From Komagataeibacter saccharivorans (lineage in GTDB: Bacteria > Pseudomonadota > Alphaproteobacteria > Acetobacterales > Acetobacteraceae), in NCBI RefSeq assembly GCF_003207825.1, contig NZ_NKTY01000001.1:62001-126000 (forward strand): a stretch of DNA of 64,000 bases, written 5' to 3'. A program made the position numbers and the translations under genes. The notes under the pieces are model-generated. The model saw only the letters and a list, made by a program, of their open reading frames with translations. It was not told the origin of the DNA and did no database searches. Positions within the stretch are counted from its first letter, which is position 1, and every line of letters starts with the position of its first letter. This document shows positions 1 to 9,221 of this stretch, in pieces.

Positions 1-1030
1 TGTCACCGGTCTTCAGCACGCCACGGTAGACGCGCACGAAGGTCAGCGTGCCATACTTGTCGTTGATGATCTTGAAGGCCAGGCCAGCGAACTTGCCGTT
101 CGGATCGACCGGGATGATCGGCAGCTTGTTCTCATCCACTTCCTCGTCTTCCGGCGGGGCGATGCGGATGCCTTCCACGTCGTTCGGCGCGGGCAGGAAG
201 TCGATCACGGCGTCGAGCAGCGGCTGGACACCCTTGTTCTTGAACGCCGTGCCACACAGGACGGGGCGGAAGTCACCGGCAATGGTGCCCTTCTTGATGC
301 AGCGCTTCAGCGTCGCAACGTCCACATCACCCTTGTCGAAGTATTCTTCCATCGCCGCATCATCAACCGACAGGGCGGTGTCGAGCAGGTTCTGGCGGGC
401 TTCGGCGGCCTTTTCCTTCAGATCGGCGGGAATTTCCTCGTAATGGAACTTCGCACCCAGCTCACCGCCTTCCCAGACGATGGCGCGCATTTCGATCAGG
501 TCCACCACGCCAACGAAGTTTTCTTCGGCGCCGATGGGGAGCTGCAGCGGAATCGCGATGATGTCCAGCTTCTCCTTCAGCGTGTCGAACGCGTTGTAGA
601 AGTTGGCGCCGGTGCGATCCAGCTTGTTGATGAAGATGATGCGGGGCACGTTGTAACGGTCAGCCAGACGCCAGTTGGTCTCGGACTGCGGCTGCACACC
701 GGCCACGCCTTCAATGATGAAGATCGCGCCATCGAGCACGCGCAGCGAGCGGTTGACTTCGATGTTGAAGTCAATGTGGCCCGGGGTGTCGATGATGTTG
801 ATGCGGCGGCCTTCCCACTCACACGTCACGGCGGCGGAGGTGATGGTGATGCCGCGCTCACGCTCCTGCGCCATGTAATCGGTGGTGGTGTTGCCTTCAT
901 GCACTTCACCGATCTTATGCGATACGCCGGTGTAGTACAGGATGCGCTCGGTCGTGGTGGTCTTGCCGGCATCGATGTGCGCGGTAATACCGATATTGCG
1001 AATCAGGGAAAGGTCGGACTGGGCGGACAC
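1..1030 (-). CDS. fusA: Elongation factor G, N-terminal part (runs off the left edge)
   Basis: This is the translocation GTPase of the ribosome, seen from its start to about residue 343. The start is GTG at 1030, preceded by a strong GGAGGT ribosome-binding site. The P-loop [12 protein letters not shown] lies near residues 17-28, the DTPGH G3 motif near residue 84 and the NKLD G4 motif near residue 138, followed by part of domain II. The remaining C-terminal half lies outside the window. The upstream neighbour on the same strand is rpmB, about 210 bases away, and not rpsG as in the usual str operon. The sequence looks fully canonical, so I see no sign of a divergent paralogue, but a second fusA copy elsewhere cannot be excluded. 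Confidence 0.97.
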   Translation of the reverse strand, partial: MSAQSDLSLIRNIGITAHIDAGKTTTTERILYYTGVSHKIGEVHEGNTTTDYMAQERERGITITSAAVTCEWEGRRINIIDTPGHIDFNIEVNRSLRVLDGAIFIIEGVAGVQPQSETNWRLADRYNVPRIIFINKLDRTGANFYNAFDTLKEKLDIIAIPLQLPIGAEENFVGVVDLIEMRAIVWEGGELGAKFHYEEIPADLKEKAAEARQNLLDTALSVDDAAMEEYFDKGDVDVATLKRCIKKGTIAGDFRPVLCGTAFKNKGVQPLLDAVIDFLPAPNDVEGIRIAPPEDEEVDENKLPIIPVDPNGKFAGLAFKIINDKYGTLTFVRVYRGVLKTGD

Positions 1031-1054
1031 GGGATTACCTCCACAAGACAACAC

Positions 1055-1086
1055 GGGCGCGAACGGGAATTGTCCCTTTCGCGCCT
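1055..1086 (-). promoter_or_regulatory. Stable hairpin in the fusA leader
   Basis: An 8-bp inverted repeat (GGCGCGAA / TTCGCGCC) encloses an inner GGGA-TCCC pairing. It ends about 25 bases before the fusA start codon and just ahead of its ribosome-binding site. There is no T-run after it on the minus strand, so it is a poor intrinsic terminator. A role in fusA leader RNA folding is only an inference. Confidence 0.4.
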
Positions 1087-1239
1087 GCCGGAACCGTTAG
1101 CTGCTTCCGCCCCCAGTCTTTTTCAACCTGGACGATGCAGACCGGCACAGCGGAACAATGCGCCAGACTTTAGTCAGGCTTACAGGGCACCGGGCCACCT
1201 GCCGCCCCAGTGGGGTGCGGCATGGCGGCCTGCAGTGCT

Positions 1240-1539
1240 TCAGGCCACAGCGGCCTTCTTTTCCTGAACGCGCAGGATGCGGCGCTTCACCGTCAGGGCT
1301 TCCGGCGGCAGCTTGCGGTTCGGGGTGGACAGCAGGAACGCGTCCAGACCGCCATTGTGCTCGACCGTGCGGATGCCGTTCGTGGTCATGCGCAGGGGAA
1401 CCGCCGTGCCCAGGATATCGGACAGCAGCGAGGTTTCCTGCAGGTTGGGCAGGAAGCGGCGGCGGGACTTGTTGTTGGCGTGGCTGACGTTGTTTCCGGT
1501 CAGCACACCCTTGCCTGTGATCTGGCAGCGGCGAGACAT
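1240..1539 (-). CDS. rpmB: 50S ribosomal protein L28
   Basis: Large-subunit ribosomal protein L28, 99 residues, beginning [11 protein letters not shown] and rich in basic residues, with the typical [11 protein letters not shown] segment near residues 20-30. The start is placed at the ATG at 1539, after a GAGG site, because an earlier in-frame start at 1587 would add 16 residues absent from the family. It has its own leader; fusA follows on the same strand after about 210 bases. Function is well established for the family. Confidence 0.96.
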   Translation of the reverse strand: MSRRCQITGKGVLTGNNVSHANNKSRRRFLPNLQETSLLSDILGTAVPLRMTTNGIRTVEHNGGLDAFLLSTPNRKLPPEALTVKRRILRVQEKKAAVA

Positions 1540-1668
1540 TTTTTCATCCTCGGATATAACTTGGGCCGAGGCATAAATGCCCGGCAAGGATCATCTTGAT
1601 TAGGCGCGGCTTATCGCCAAACCGTCGCCAACAGTCAAGGTGCATAAGCATGATTCGGCATTTTTTGT

Positions 1669-1710
1669 CCCGGAAAGGGGGCGGGACGATCCGTTTCACC
1701 CCTTTCCGGG
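1669..1710 (-). terminator. Long inverted repeat after the small gene at 1719-1985
   Basis: Two perfect 12-bp arms (1669-1680 and 1699-1710, CCCGGAAAGGGG and its complement) flank an 18-base loop. The structure begins nine bases after the stop of the 88-residue gene read leftwards. No T-run follows on the minus strand, so termination is likely but not certain; on the plus strand six Ts precede it rather than follow it. Confidence 0.45.
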
Positions 1711-1718
1711 CCGATCCG

Positions 1719-1985
1719 TCAGCCCGCCTTGCGGTCGTGATCGGGGTGCAGTTCGCCCGCCTGCACGCTGTGCAGCGCGTTTTCCAGCATGGCCTGCATC
1801 GTCTCGCGCCCCATGGTGCGCGACAGCAGGCCAAGCGAGCCGCCCAGCAGCGCGGAGGCGATGGCGACCGGCGGCAGGTTCTCGCCCAGCATGTATTCGA
1901 TGGCCTTGTCCACCACCGCGCCGCAATGGCTCAGTTCGGGGGGGATGGCGTCCCCTTCGGGGGGCTGGTTGTTCGTGTCCGTCAT
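1719..1985 (-). CDS. Small conserved-looking protein of unknown function (88 aa)
   Basis: I do not recognise this family. The start chosen is the ATG at 1985 (MTDTNNQPPEG), which has a good AGAAGGAG site seven bases upstream; a longer reading from 2162 has an Arg-rich, poorly composed N-terminus and is unlikely. The product is acidic at the N-terminus, then has a mildly hydrophobic middle (PVAIASALLGGSLGLLS, near residues 38-54) and ends in a His/Asp-rich tail. No signal peptide or known motif is visible. It lies downstream of the Atm1-like exporter with about 100 bases between them and could share its transcript. Confidence 0.6.
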   Translation of the reverse strand: MTDTNNQPPEGDAIPPELSHCGAVVDKAIEYMLGENLPPVAIASALLGGSLGLLSRTMGRETMQAMLENALHSVQAGELHPDHDRKAG

Positions 1986-2085
1986 GTCGCGGCTCCTTCT
2001 AGCGTTCGGTCTGATATGGACTGCCTTGCCGCGCCTGACCAGTACGGGACCGGCATGGGTGCGGTAACAAGCACGCGGGAACGGC

Positions 2086-3945
2086 TCATGGCTCGGCAGC
2101 ATCCTCTTCCGCCTGTGCGGCCCACATCTGGGCATACTGGCCACCGTGTTCAAGCAGCGCACGATGCGTGCCGCGCTCCAGTATCCGCCCCTGCCCCATC
2201 ACGAGGATTTCATCAACATCGATGATCGTGGACAGCCGGTGGGCAATGATGATGGTGGTCCGGTTGGCCGCCACCGTGTGCAGGGCGGTCTGGATTTCCT
2301 GTTCCGTGCGGGTGTCCAGCGCGCTTGTGGCCTCGTCCAGCAGCAGCACACGGGGATTTTTCAGGATGGTGCGCGCGATCGCCACACGCTGCTTCTCCCC
2401 ACCCGACAGTTTCAGCCCGCGCTCACCCACGCGGGTGGCGTAGCCTTCGGGCAGCGTGACGATGAAATCATGGATACAGGCCAGCTTCGCCGCCTGTTCG
2501 ATTTCCGCCTGCGTGGCGCCCAGCCGGCCATAGGCGATGTTGTAGCCGATGGTGTCGTTGAACAGGACGGTATCCTGCGGCACCACGCCCACGGCACCGC
2601 GCAGGGCCGCCTGGCTGCACTGGCGTATGTCATGCCCGTCAATCAGGATGCGGCCTGCCGTCACGTCATAAAACCGGAACAGCAGGCGACTTATGGTGGA
2701 TTTGCCAGCCCCCGTGGGACCGACAATGGCGACACGGTGCCCCGCTGGCACATGAAAGCTTACGCCACGCAGGATCTCGCGGTCCGGGTGGTAACTGAAA
2801 TGCACGTCCTCGAAACGGATATCGGCGGCGGGAGCCTCGTCCAGTCTGGCAGGCAGGGAGATGGCCCCTTCGGAATCGGTAATGTCCGCCTGCTCATCCA
2901 TCAGGGCGAACATATGTTCCAGATCGACCAGCGAATTGCGTAGCGAGGAATAGACGCTGCCCAGAAAGTTCAGCGGCAGGTAAAGCTGCGTGAGGTAGGT
3001 ATTGACCAGCACGAAGCGCCCCACCGTCATACGTCCGGTTTCCACATCATGTCCGGCCATGAGCATGACGGTAATCAGGGCGATGGCGATGATCGCGGCC
3101 TGACCGAAATTCAGCCCATTGAGTGAAATCTGGGTCCGGACGGCCGCGCGTTCGTAACGGCGCTGGGCGTCCTCATACCGTTTGCGTTCGTGCTCCTCGT
3201 TACCGAAATACTTTACCGTCTCGTAGTTCAGCAGGCTGTCCAGCGCCTTCCAGCCTGCTTCGCTGTTGATGGCGTTCATCCGGCGGCGCAGCCCGATCCG
3301 CCATGATGTGAACTGGATGGTAAACACCACATACGCCGCCACCGCCGCCAGCATCACAACAGCATACCGCCAGTCGAACAGCCGCCAGATCACGACGATG
3401 ACCATGAGCGCCTCGATCATGGTGGGCACCACGTTGAACACGCCCACGCGCAGCACCGTCTCGATCGCTTCCGTTCCCCGCGCGATCGCCTGCGTGACAC
3501 CGCCCGACTGGCGATTGAGATGAAACCGCAGCGAGAGCTGGTGCATGTGGGTAAAGCTGCGCATGGCCGCGATCCGGCTGATCCGGTAGCGCAGCGGGGC
3601 GAACAGGGCATCACGCAACTCACCCAGCGCCGCCGCTGCCATGCGCAGAAGCCCGTATCCGACAATCAGCACAAGCGGCATCATCGCCGCCTTCCCCACT
3701 ACGGGCTGGAGCGCATCGATCACGCGGCTGTAGGCGTAGGGCACGCCGATCGTCGCGATCTTGGCCAGCACGAGCAGGACGCAGACGCACACCACCCGCA
3801 GGCGCGTGCGCGGATCGTTTCGGGGCCAGAGATAGGGGAACAGGCCGCGCAGGGTCGCGGCGGCGGAACGCTCCGGCGTGTTGGGCCGGGTCATGTCGGT
3901 AGCAGCCATATGCACGGCATGGGGCATGTGCCCGGCATTTTGCAA
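2086..3945 (-). CDS. Atm1/HMT1-type ABC exporter (fused membrane and ATPase domains)
   Basis: Half-size ABC exporter of the Atm1 family, which moves glutathione-linked or sulfur/metal species across the inner membrane in support of Fe-S or heavy-metal homeostasis. Six predicted membrane segments occupy about residues 48-335 and include the Atm1-type motif NYETVKYFGNE (240-250). The nucleotide-binding domain carries Walker A GPTGAGKST (409-417), the signature LSGGEK (513-518) and Walker B VLLLDE (533-538). The start is uncertain: the longest frame begins with TTG at 3945, and ATGs at 3927, 3909 and 3894 are alternatives without a clear ribosome-binding site. It is divergent from the Nudix gene on the right. 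Confidence 0.9.
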   Translation of the reverse strand: MQNAGHMPHAVHMAATDMTRPNTPERSAAATLRGLFPYLWPRNDPRTRLRVVCVCVLLVLAKIATIGVPYAYSRVIDALQPVVGKAAMMPLVLIVGYGLLRMAAAALGELRDALFAPLRYRISRIAAMRSFTHMHQLSLRFHLNRQSGGVTQAIARGTEAIETVLRVGVFNVVPTMIEALMVIVVIWRLFDWRYAVVMLAAVAAYVVFTIQFTSWRIGLRRRMNAINSEAGWKALDSLLNYETVKYFGNEEHERKRYEDAQRRYERAAVRTQISLNGLNFGQAAIIAIALITVMLMAGHDVETGRMTVGRFVLVNTYLTQLYLPLNFLGSVYSSLRNSLVDLEHMFALMDEQADITDSEGAISLPARLDEAPAADIRFEDVHFSYHPDREILRGVSFHVPAGHRVAIVGPTGAGKSTISRLLFRFYDVTAGRILIDGHDIRQCSQAALRGAVGVVPQDTVLFNDTIGYNIAYGRLGATQAEIEQAAKLACIHDFIVTLPEGYATRVGERGLKLSGGEKQRVAIARTILKNPRVLLLDEATSALDTRTEQEIQTALHTVAANRTTIIIAHRLSTIIDVDEILVMGQGRILERGTHRALLEHGGQYAQMWAAQAEEDAAEP

Positions 3946-4039
3946 CCCATATTCCCTGCACCCATAAGTACGGGGGCAGGATTGTCAGCCTACCGGGCAG
4001 CCGGTATGCCAGCCATGGCCCAGAGGACAGGGATGGATC

Positions 4040-4891
4040 ATGTCACGCAGCCTTGATGGTTTTTTTCGTCATATCGCCGCCTGCAACACGGCGGTCCTGC
4101 CCGGTGGACGGCTGGAATTCCGCCTTGGCGACACGCCTGCGGGATGGGTCAGTCCCACCCTGCTGCCCGCGCTGCTGCGCCATGGCATGACCGCTGCGGG
4201 CGATACCGTCACGCTGGATGATCCCTCCCGCCTGGAACAGGTGGGCGAGGCCATGGCGCGTGAAGGGGTCTATCGCTCCCATCACGAACTGTTCGATGTC
4301 TGGACCGATATGGCCCGGCCACCCGTGGCGCGTATCGATCGTGGGGCGCTGCCGCTGTTCGGCCTTATGGCTGCGGGCGTGCACCTTAATGGTGTCGTTC
4401 GCCTTGCGGATGGACTGCACCTATGGATCGCGCGACGCTCGATGACCAAGCGGCTTGATCCGGGCAAGCTCGATCATCTGGTGGCAGGCGGCATTCCGGC
4501 GGGACATACGGTATGGCAGGCACTGATTAAGGAAGCGGCGGAGGAAGCCAGCCTGCCAGAGGAACTGGTAAGCCGCGCCCGCCCCACAACCGAAATACGC
4601 TACGCACTGGACAGACCCGAAGGGTTGCGCCGCGATGTGCTGCACTGTTTCGAGCTGGAACTGCCCCCTGATTTCGTACCCACCCCCGCGGATGGGGAGG
4701 TGGAGGAATTCCGCCTGATCCCGATACAGGAAGCCTTCATGCTGGTGCGCGATACCGATGCGTTCAAGTTCAATGTCAACCTTGTGCTGATCGATCTGTT
4801 CCTGCGCACGGGCATGATTGACGCCACCAGTCCGGAAGGCCAGCGCCTGCGCCGTGGCCTGACAGGCTGGTCCACGCCGGAACTGGCCTGA
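4040..4891 (+). CDS. Nudix hydrolase with DUF4743-type N-terminal domain
   Basis: A 283-residue protein with an N-terminal DUF4743-like region (about 1-115) and a C-terminal Nudix domain of the kind found beside thiamine-pyrophosphokinase-related Nudix proteins of fungi and plants. The Nudix box lies near residues 150-172: GGIPAG leads into KEAAEEAS, which supplies the REUXEE glutamates. The first glutamate of the classical GX5E part is replaced by Gln (Q160), so substrate or metal use may differ. The family hydrolyses nucleoside-diphosphate-linked compounds, including damaged thiamine diphosphates in some members; the substrate here is not shown by the sequence. It is followed 58 bases later by oligopeptidase B, probably in one transcript. 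Confidence 0.85.
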   Translation: MSRSLDGFFRHIAACNTAVLPGGRLEFRLGDTPAGWVSPTLLPALLRHGMTAAGDTVTLDDPSRLEQVGEAMAREGVYRSHHELFDVWTDMARPPVARIDRGALPLFGLMAAGVHLNGVVRLADGLHLWIARRSMTKRLDPGKLDHLVAGGIPAGHTVWQALIKEAAEEASLPEELVSRARPTTEIRYALDRPEGLRRDVLHCFELELPPDFVPTPADGEVEEFRLIPIQEAFMLVRDTDAFKFNVNLVLIDLFLRTGMIDATSPEGQRLRRGLTGWSTPELA

Positions 4892-4949
4892 TTTTCTGGC
4901 CACACACGCAGCCCGCTCCAACCTGGCCCAATCGCGGAAGGACCATGCG

Positions 4950-7028
4950 ATGACCATCCCCCCGACACCCCGCAAGATACCCCGCACCATCACGCAGCTT
5001 GGCCGCACCCGGCAGGATGAATATGCGTGGATGAAGGATGACAACTGGCAGAACGTCCTGCGCGATCCCACCCTGCTGCGGGCGGATATTGCTGAACACC
5101 TGCATGCGGAAAATGCCTATACGGATTCCATCCTGTCGGGCACGCAGGCGTTGCAGGCGCAGCTTGTGGAAGAAATGAAGGGCCGCATCCAGCAGGATGA
5201 TACCTATCCCGCCATGCCGCATGGCCCGTTTTTCTACCAGACCGCCTATGCGGCCGGTGCGCAGTATCCGGTCTATAAACGCCATCCCGCAGCCCAGCCG
5301 CAGGCGGAACAGGTTCTGCTGGATGTCAACGCGGCGGCGCAGGGGCATGAATATTATGCCATCGCCACCGCCGGTCACAGCCCGGACCACGCCCTGTTCG
5401 CCCATGCGGAAGATACGCAGGGGTCCGAAATCTACCGCATCCGCATCCGCCGCATCGGGGAGGAGGCCGAAACCCTGCCCCCGGTGGAAAACTGTAGCGG
5501 CGCATTCGTCTTTTCACCCGACAGCCAGTTCATATTCTGGGTATGGCGTGATGAACATGGCCGCCCTGCCCGCGTCTACCGCCGCAGGATCGGCACACAG
5601 GAAGACACCCTTGTTTACGAGGAAGCCGATCCCGGCTTTTTCGTCGGCGTCGACGCCACGCGCAGCGGCGGGTGGATCATCATTTCCAGCGGCAATCACG
5701 ACACGTCCGAATCCTGGCTGGTGCCGGGGCATGACCCGCTTGCTTCCCCCATCTGCGCAGCCCCGCGCCAGACCGGGCTGATGTACAGCCTGTACCATCA
5801 GGGTGAGCGGTTCATCATCCTGACCAATGCCGATGCCGCGTATGATTTCAAGCTCATGACCACACCGGATACGGCACCCGGTCGCGATAACTGGCGTAAC
5901 CTGATCGACCATGAACCGGGTCGCTACATTACGGATTGCATGGTGTGGTCGGGACATATTGCATGGCGGGAACGCCGCGATGCCAATACGCGTATCGTAA
6001 CCCGCGACCTGCATGGCGCCACCTGCGCGCTGGAACCCGATGAGGCCGCCTACGACCTGACCTTCGCAGGGGGCTACGAATACGACACCACCGAACTGCG
6101 CTACGTCTACCAGTCCCCAACCACGCCACGCGCATGGCATGCACGCGACATGGTTACGGGCAATGACCGGCTGCTCAAGCAGCAGGCCGTGCCTTCGGGT
6201 CATGACCCCGCGCAATACCGCTGCTGGCGCCTGATGGCGACCGCCCCGGATGGTGAGCAGGTGCCCGTTACCGTGCTGGGACGACATGATACGCCCATTG
6301 ATGGATCGGCCCCGCTTCTCCTGTATGGCTACGGCGCTTACGGGCATGCCATCGACCCGGTCTTTTCCACCCGCGTCCTCAGTCTGGTTGACCGGGGATG
6401 GTTCTATGCCATCGCCCATATCCGCGGCGGATCGGAAAAGGGATGGAACTGGTTCCTTGGTGGCCGTGGCCGCAACAAACCCAATACGTTCAGCGATTTC
6501 ATCGCCTGTGCGCTCTCCCTGATCGACGCGGGTTTCGGCAGGGCGGGCCGTATCGTGGCGGATGGACGTTCGGCGGGCGGCATGGTGATGGGCGCGATCG
6601 CCAACATGCGTCCCGACCTGTTTGCCGGGATCGTGGCTGTCGTGCCGTTTGTGGACGAACTGAACACCATGTCCGATGCCTCCCTGCCGCTGACACCGCC
6701 GGAATGGCCCGAATGGGGCAATCCGCTGGAGGACGCGCAGGCCTATGACCTGATCGCCAGCTATGCGGCCTATGAACAGGTCGCCCCTCGTGCCTACCCT
6801 GCCATACTGGCGATGGGTGGGCTGACCGATCCGCGCGTGACCTACTGGGAACCGGCAAAATGGGTGGCGCGCCTGCGCGACCATAACCGTTCGGACCGCC
6901 CTGTCATGTTGCGCACGAACATGGAAGCCGGGCATCGTGGCGCGACAGGACGTTTCGATTCCCTTAAGGAAGCGGCCCTGATTCATGCTTTTTCCCTATG
7001 GGCCGTTGAAACGGCCGCCCCGACATAG
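4950..7028 (+). CDS. ptrB: Oligopeptidase B-like prolyl oligopeptidase family peptidase (S9A)
   Basis: A 692-residue serine peptidase. The N-terminal two-thirds form the beta-propeller that limits access to short peptides, and the C-terminal alpha/beta-hydrolase domain carries the catalytic triad: Ser541 in DGRSAGGM, Asp627 in GLTDPRV and His662 in EAGHRGATGRF. The N-terminal DEYAWMKDD segment (23-31) is characteristic of oligopeptidase B. No signal peptide is visible, so it should be cytoplasmic. The start is the second of two overlapping ATGs; the first, five bases upstream, closes after two codons. It probably cleaves peptides after basic residues, as is known for the family. Confidence 0.93.
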   Translation: MTIPPTPRKIPRTITQLGRTRQDEYAWMKDDNWQNVLRDPTLLRADIAEHLHAENAYTDSILSGTQALQAQLVEEMKGRIQQDDTYPAMPHGPFFYQTAYAAGAQYPVYKRHPAAQPQAEQVLLDVNAAAQGHEYYAIATAGHSPDHALFAHAEDTQGSEIYRIRIRRIGEEAETLPPVENCSGAFVFSPDSQFIFWVWRDEHGRPARVYRRRIGTQEDTLVYEEADPGFFVGVDATRSGGWIIISSGNHDTSESWLVPGHDPLASPICAAPRQTGLMYSLYHQGERFIILTNADAAYDFKLMTTPDTAPGRDNWRNLIDHEPGRYITDCMVWSGHIAWRERRDANTRIVTRDLHGATCALEPDEAAYDLTFAGGYEYDTTELRYVYQSPTTPRAWHARDMVTGNDRLLKQQAVPSGHDPAQYRCWRLMATAPDGEQVPVTVLGRHDTPIDGSAPLLLYGYGAYGHAIDPVFSTRVLSLVDRGWFYAIAHIRGGSEKGWNWFLGGRGRNKPNTFSDFIACALSLIDAGFGRAGRIVADGRSAGGMVMGAIANMRPDLFAGIVAVVPFVDELNTMSDASLPLTPPEWPEWGNPLEDAQAYDLIASYAAYEQVAPRAYPAILAMGGLTDPRVTYWEPAKWVARLRDHNRSDRPVMLRTNMEAGHRGATGRFDSLKEAALIHAFSLWAVETAAPT

Positions 7029-7106
7029 GATTAATGCCTTCGCGGGTCTGTTCCCGTTCCACCCCGCGCCCGTACAGGCCCCGGCCAGCTTTCCAGAGGA
7101 ATGACC

Positions 7107-8255
7107 ATGACGGATCCCCACAACGCGGATCAGGATCGTCTCAAGCCCCCCGTGGGGGACAACAGGACCGATCCCGCATCCACGATGCGCATCTTCCGTT
7201 CATTCCATGAAACCCAGCGCACCCAACGGATCGCGCGGGCCATACTGGCGCTGTTTTTTGTCCTGCTGGCGCTGTACACGGTGCGGGGCTTCCTGCCATC
7301 GCTGATCTGGGGCTGCATCTTCGCCATCGCTTCATGGCCGCTTTACGCCCGCGCGCGACGGCGGTGGCCATCACGCGCCCATCAGATCATGCTGCCGATC
7401 GTGTTCACGCTGGTCATCGCGCTGATCTTCATCGGCCCACTGGCCCTGTTCGCGCTTGAGGCCGGACGGGAAGCGGAAGGGGTGTTCAGGCTGCTTAATG
7501 ACGCGCGCCGTTCCGGCGTTCCCGCGCCACAATGGCTTGCCCACCTGCCCTATGGACGGCAGGCCGTGGAAGCATGGTGGAATGACCACCTGAAGGAGCC
7601 TGCCGATGTTTCGGTCCTGCTTGGCTCGCTCAATATCGGGCATGGCGTCAAGATGACACAGCAGGTCGGATCGCAGGTGCTTCATCGGGTGCTGCTGTTC
7701 GCCTTCGCCATCCTGACCCTGTTTTTCCTGCTCAAGGATGGCGATTCCGTCATCCGTCAGTCGCTTAATGTCTCCCGCCGCGCCTTTGGCAAACGGGGGG
7801 AACGGATCGCGCTGCAGATCATCGCCTCCGTCCACGGTTCGGTATCGGGGCTGGTTCTGGTGGGAATCGGTGAAGGGATGCTGATGGGGCTGGCCTACCT
7901 GGTTGCCGGTGCGCCCCATCCCTTCCTGTTCGGGGTCGTGACCGCCGTGGCCGCCATGGTACCTTTCTGCGCCATCATCGCCATCGGTGCGGTTGCCCTT
8001 CTGCTGCTTATCAATACCGGCGCGATGCTGCCCGCCGTGGCGATCGTGCTGTTTGGTATTGCCGTGATCTTTCTGGCCGACCATCTGGTCCGTCCCGCCC
8101 TGATCGGCGGGTCCACGCAGCTTCCCTTCCTCTGGGTGCTGACCGGCATTCTGGGCGGCGCGGAAAGCTGGAGCATTCTGGGGCTGTTCGTCGGGCCTGC
8201 CATCATGGCCGTGCTGCACATGCTGTGGCTGAACTGGAGCCGTGCCCGCGAATAG
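7107..8255 (+). CDS. AI-2E/PerM (UPF0118) family membrane transporter
   Basis: An integral membrane protein of about 382 residues with two hydrophobic segments near the N-terminus, a cytosolic-type middle region, and a cluster of five or so membrane segments in the C-terminal half, including the family-typical GEGMLMGLAYLVAGAPHP stretch. Members export small molecules or ions; the substrate cannot be told from the sequence. Two in-frame ATGs sit side by side; the second (7107) is preferred because AGAGGA lies six bases before it, whereas it touches the first at 7101. It follows oligopeptidase B after about 80 bases. Confidence 0.88.
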   Translation: MTDPHNADQDRLKPPVGDNRTDPASTMRIFRSFHETQRTQRIARAILALFFVLLALYTVRGFLPSLIWGCIFAIASWPLYARARRRWPSRAHQIMLPIVFTLVIALIFIGPLALFALEAGREAEGVFRLLNDARRSGVPAPQWLAHLPYGRQAVEAWWNDHLKEPADVSVLLGSLNIGHGVKMTQQVGSQVLHRVLLFAFAILTLFFLLKDGDSVIRQSLNVSRRAFGKRGERIALQIIASVHGSVSGLVLVGIGEGMLMGLAYLVAGAPHPFLFGVVTAVAAMVPFCAIIAIGAVALLLLINTGAMLPAVAIVLFGIAVIFLADHLVRPALIGGSTQLPFLWVLTGILGGAESWSILGLFVGPAIMAVLHMLWLNWSRARE

Positions 8256-8276
8256 GCGGCAGGGAGCATTTCAGGC

Positions 8277-8307
8277 ACAAAAAAAGCATCCTTTTTCAAG
8301 GATGCTT
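8277..8307 (-). terminator. Intrinsic terminator of the tRNA-Pro gene
   Basis: A perfect 10-bp stem (AAGCATCCTT/AAGGATGCTT, arms 8284-8293 and 8298-8307) with a 4-base loop is followed on the minus strand by a run of seven or more Ts. It lies about 40 bases past the 3' end of tRNA-Pro and also faces the end of the AI-2E transporter gene. Confidence 0.9.
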
Positions 8308-8348
8308 CGGTAAGCTTTCGCTTGGAATCTTTATCGCAGACAGGGATA

Positions 8349-8422
8349 TCGGGCAGGCGGGATTCGAACCCACGACCCCCAGTCCCCCAGACTGATGCGC
8401 TACCAGGCTGCGCTACTGCCCG
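8349..8422 (-). tRNA. tRNA-Pro, anticodon GGG
   Basis: A 74-base cloverleaf. The acceptor stem CGGGCAG pairs with CTGCCCG. The D arm reads AGCGCAGCCTGGTAGCGC, and the anticodon stem TCAGT/ACTGG encloses the loop CTGGGGG with GGG at positions 34-36. The T loop is GGTTCGAATCC and the discriminator base is A. The CCA end is not encoded. Proline identity fits the G-rich D arm typical of bacterial tRNA-Pro. It is transcribed alone, between the merR-ending operon and its own terminator. Confidence 0.96.
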
Positions 8423-8491
8423 CCTGTCTGCGATGGGCAGGGTGTAGCAGTCCATCGGGGGGACCGCAAGGCATGTTCTGCCCCAAAACTG

Positions 8492-8513
8492 AAAAAACCT
8501 GATTAAATCAGGC
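8492..8513 (-). terminator. Intrinsic terminator overlapping the stop codon of the MerR-like gene
   Basis: A 6-bp stem with a 3-base loop (CCTGAT-TTA-ATCAGG, 8499-8513) is followed on the minus strand by six Ts. The TGA stop codon of the MerR-like gene (8508-8510) lies inside the left arm of the stem. It should end the DUF177-rpmF-plsX-fabH-ihfA-merR transcript. Confidence 0.85.
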
Positions 8514-9221
8514 TGGCACCATCGCGCGCAGGGCCTGCAGTTCCACCAGCACGCCACGCAGGCTTTCACGCAGCATGGTATTTTCCGCCTGCATGCGCTC
8601 AAGCTCGATCATGACGATCTGTTCCAGCGGGATTTCGGCCTCGGCAGCTTCCTCCTCCTGCGCCGCCGGTGCAGCGTCCTTTCCCGCGGCTACAGTATGG
8701 TCGGCTACATCGGCGTCCGGCTGCGCGGATACATACGCAACCGTTTCCTCGACGACCACTTCCTCGACGACTGTTTCCTGATCGGCCACGACCACGGATT
8801 CGATATATGCCGGTTCCACAGATGGTGCAGGCCTATCGACGTTTTCCGGGGCAGGCGATACCGCCTGTTCAGAGAAACCTTCATCCGATGCGGCAGCAGC
8901 CTGCGGCGCGTCCAGTGCGGCTTCTTCAACGCCCGGCGCGGCACCTGCCAGCACGTCCTGCGCCTCGGCAATCGACAGCTTGCGGACGTACAGCAGATCG
9001 GCAATTTCGCGCAGCACCGCAATATCCTGCGGGCGATAATACCGCCGACCGCCCTGACCACGCAGTGGGTTGAGCTGCGGAAACCGGGATTCCCACATGC
9101 GCATGACATGCTGGGCGAGCCCGAGTTCCCGGGCGACATCATAGATCGGCAGTCCGTCCATGATACCGGCTACGTCCTGATGTGCCGCGTCCGGCACCTG
9201 CGGGTCGTCATCCGCATTCAT
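8508..9221 (-). CDS. MerR-family transcriptional regulator with long acidic linker
   Basis: A 237-residue protein. The N-terminal winged helix-turn-helix (about residues 24-95) reads YDVARELGL...[13 protein letters not shown]...[15 protein letters not shown], the MerR DNA-binding pattern. The middle (about 95-190) is Ala/Glu/Val-rich and probably unstructured, and the C-terminus (about 195-230) looks like a short coiled coil for dimerisation. No effector-binding domain or metal-binding cysteines are seen. It overlaps ihfA by four bases (ATGA), so the two are translationally coupled. This MerR protein after ihfA is a known alphaproteobacterial arrangement; its target genes are unknown to me. 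Confidence 0.88.
   Translation of the reverse strand: MNADDDPQVPDAAHQDVAGIMDGLPIYDVARELGLAQHVMRMWESRFPQLNPLRGQGGRRYYRPQDIAVLREIADLLYVRKLSIAEAQDVLAGAAPGVEEAALDAPQAAAASDEGFSEQAVSPAPENVDRPAPSVEPAYIESVVVADQETVVEEVVVEETVAYVSAQPDADVADHTVAAGKDAAPAAQEEEAAEAEIPLEQIVMIELERMQAENTMLRESLRGVLVELQALRAMVPA

Noticed and set aside
443-1267. A 274-codon open frame on the plus strand
   Set aside because: It overlaps fusA and the end of rpmB in antisense; it shows no protein-like motif.
5514-6986. A 490-codon open frame on the minus strand
   Set aside because: It is antisense to oligopeptidase B, whose catalytic triad is clear.
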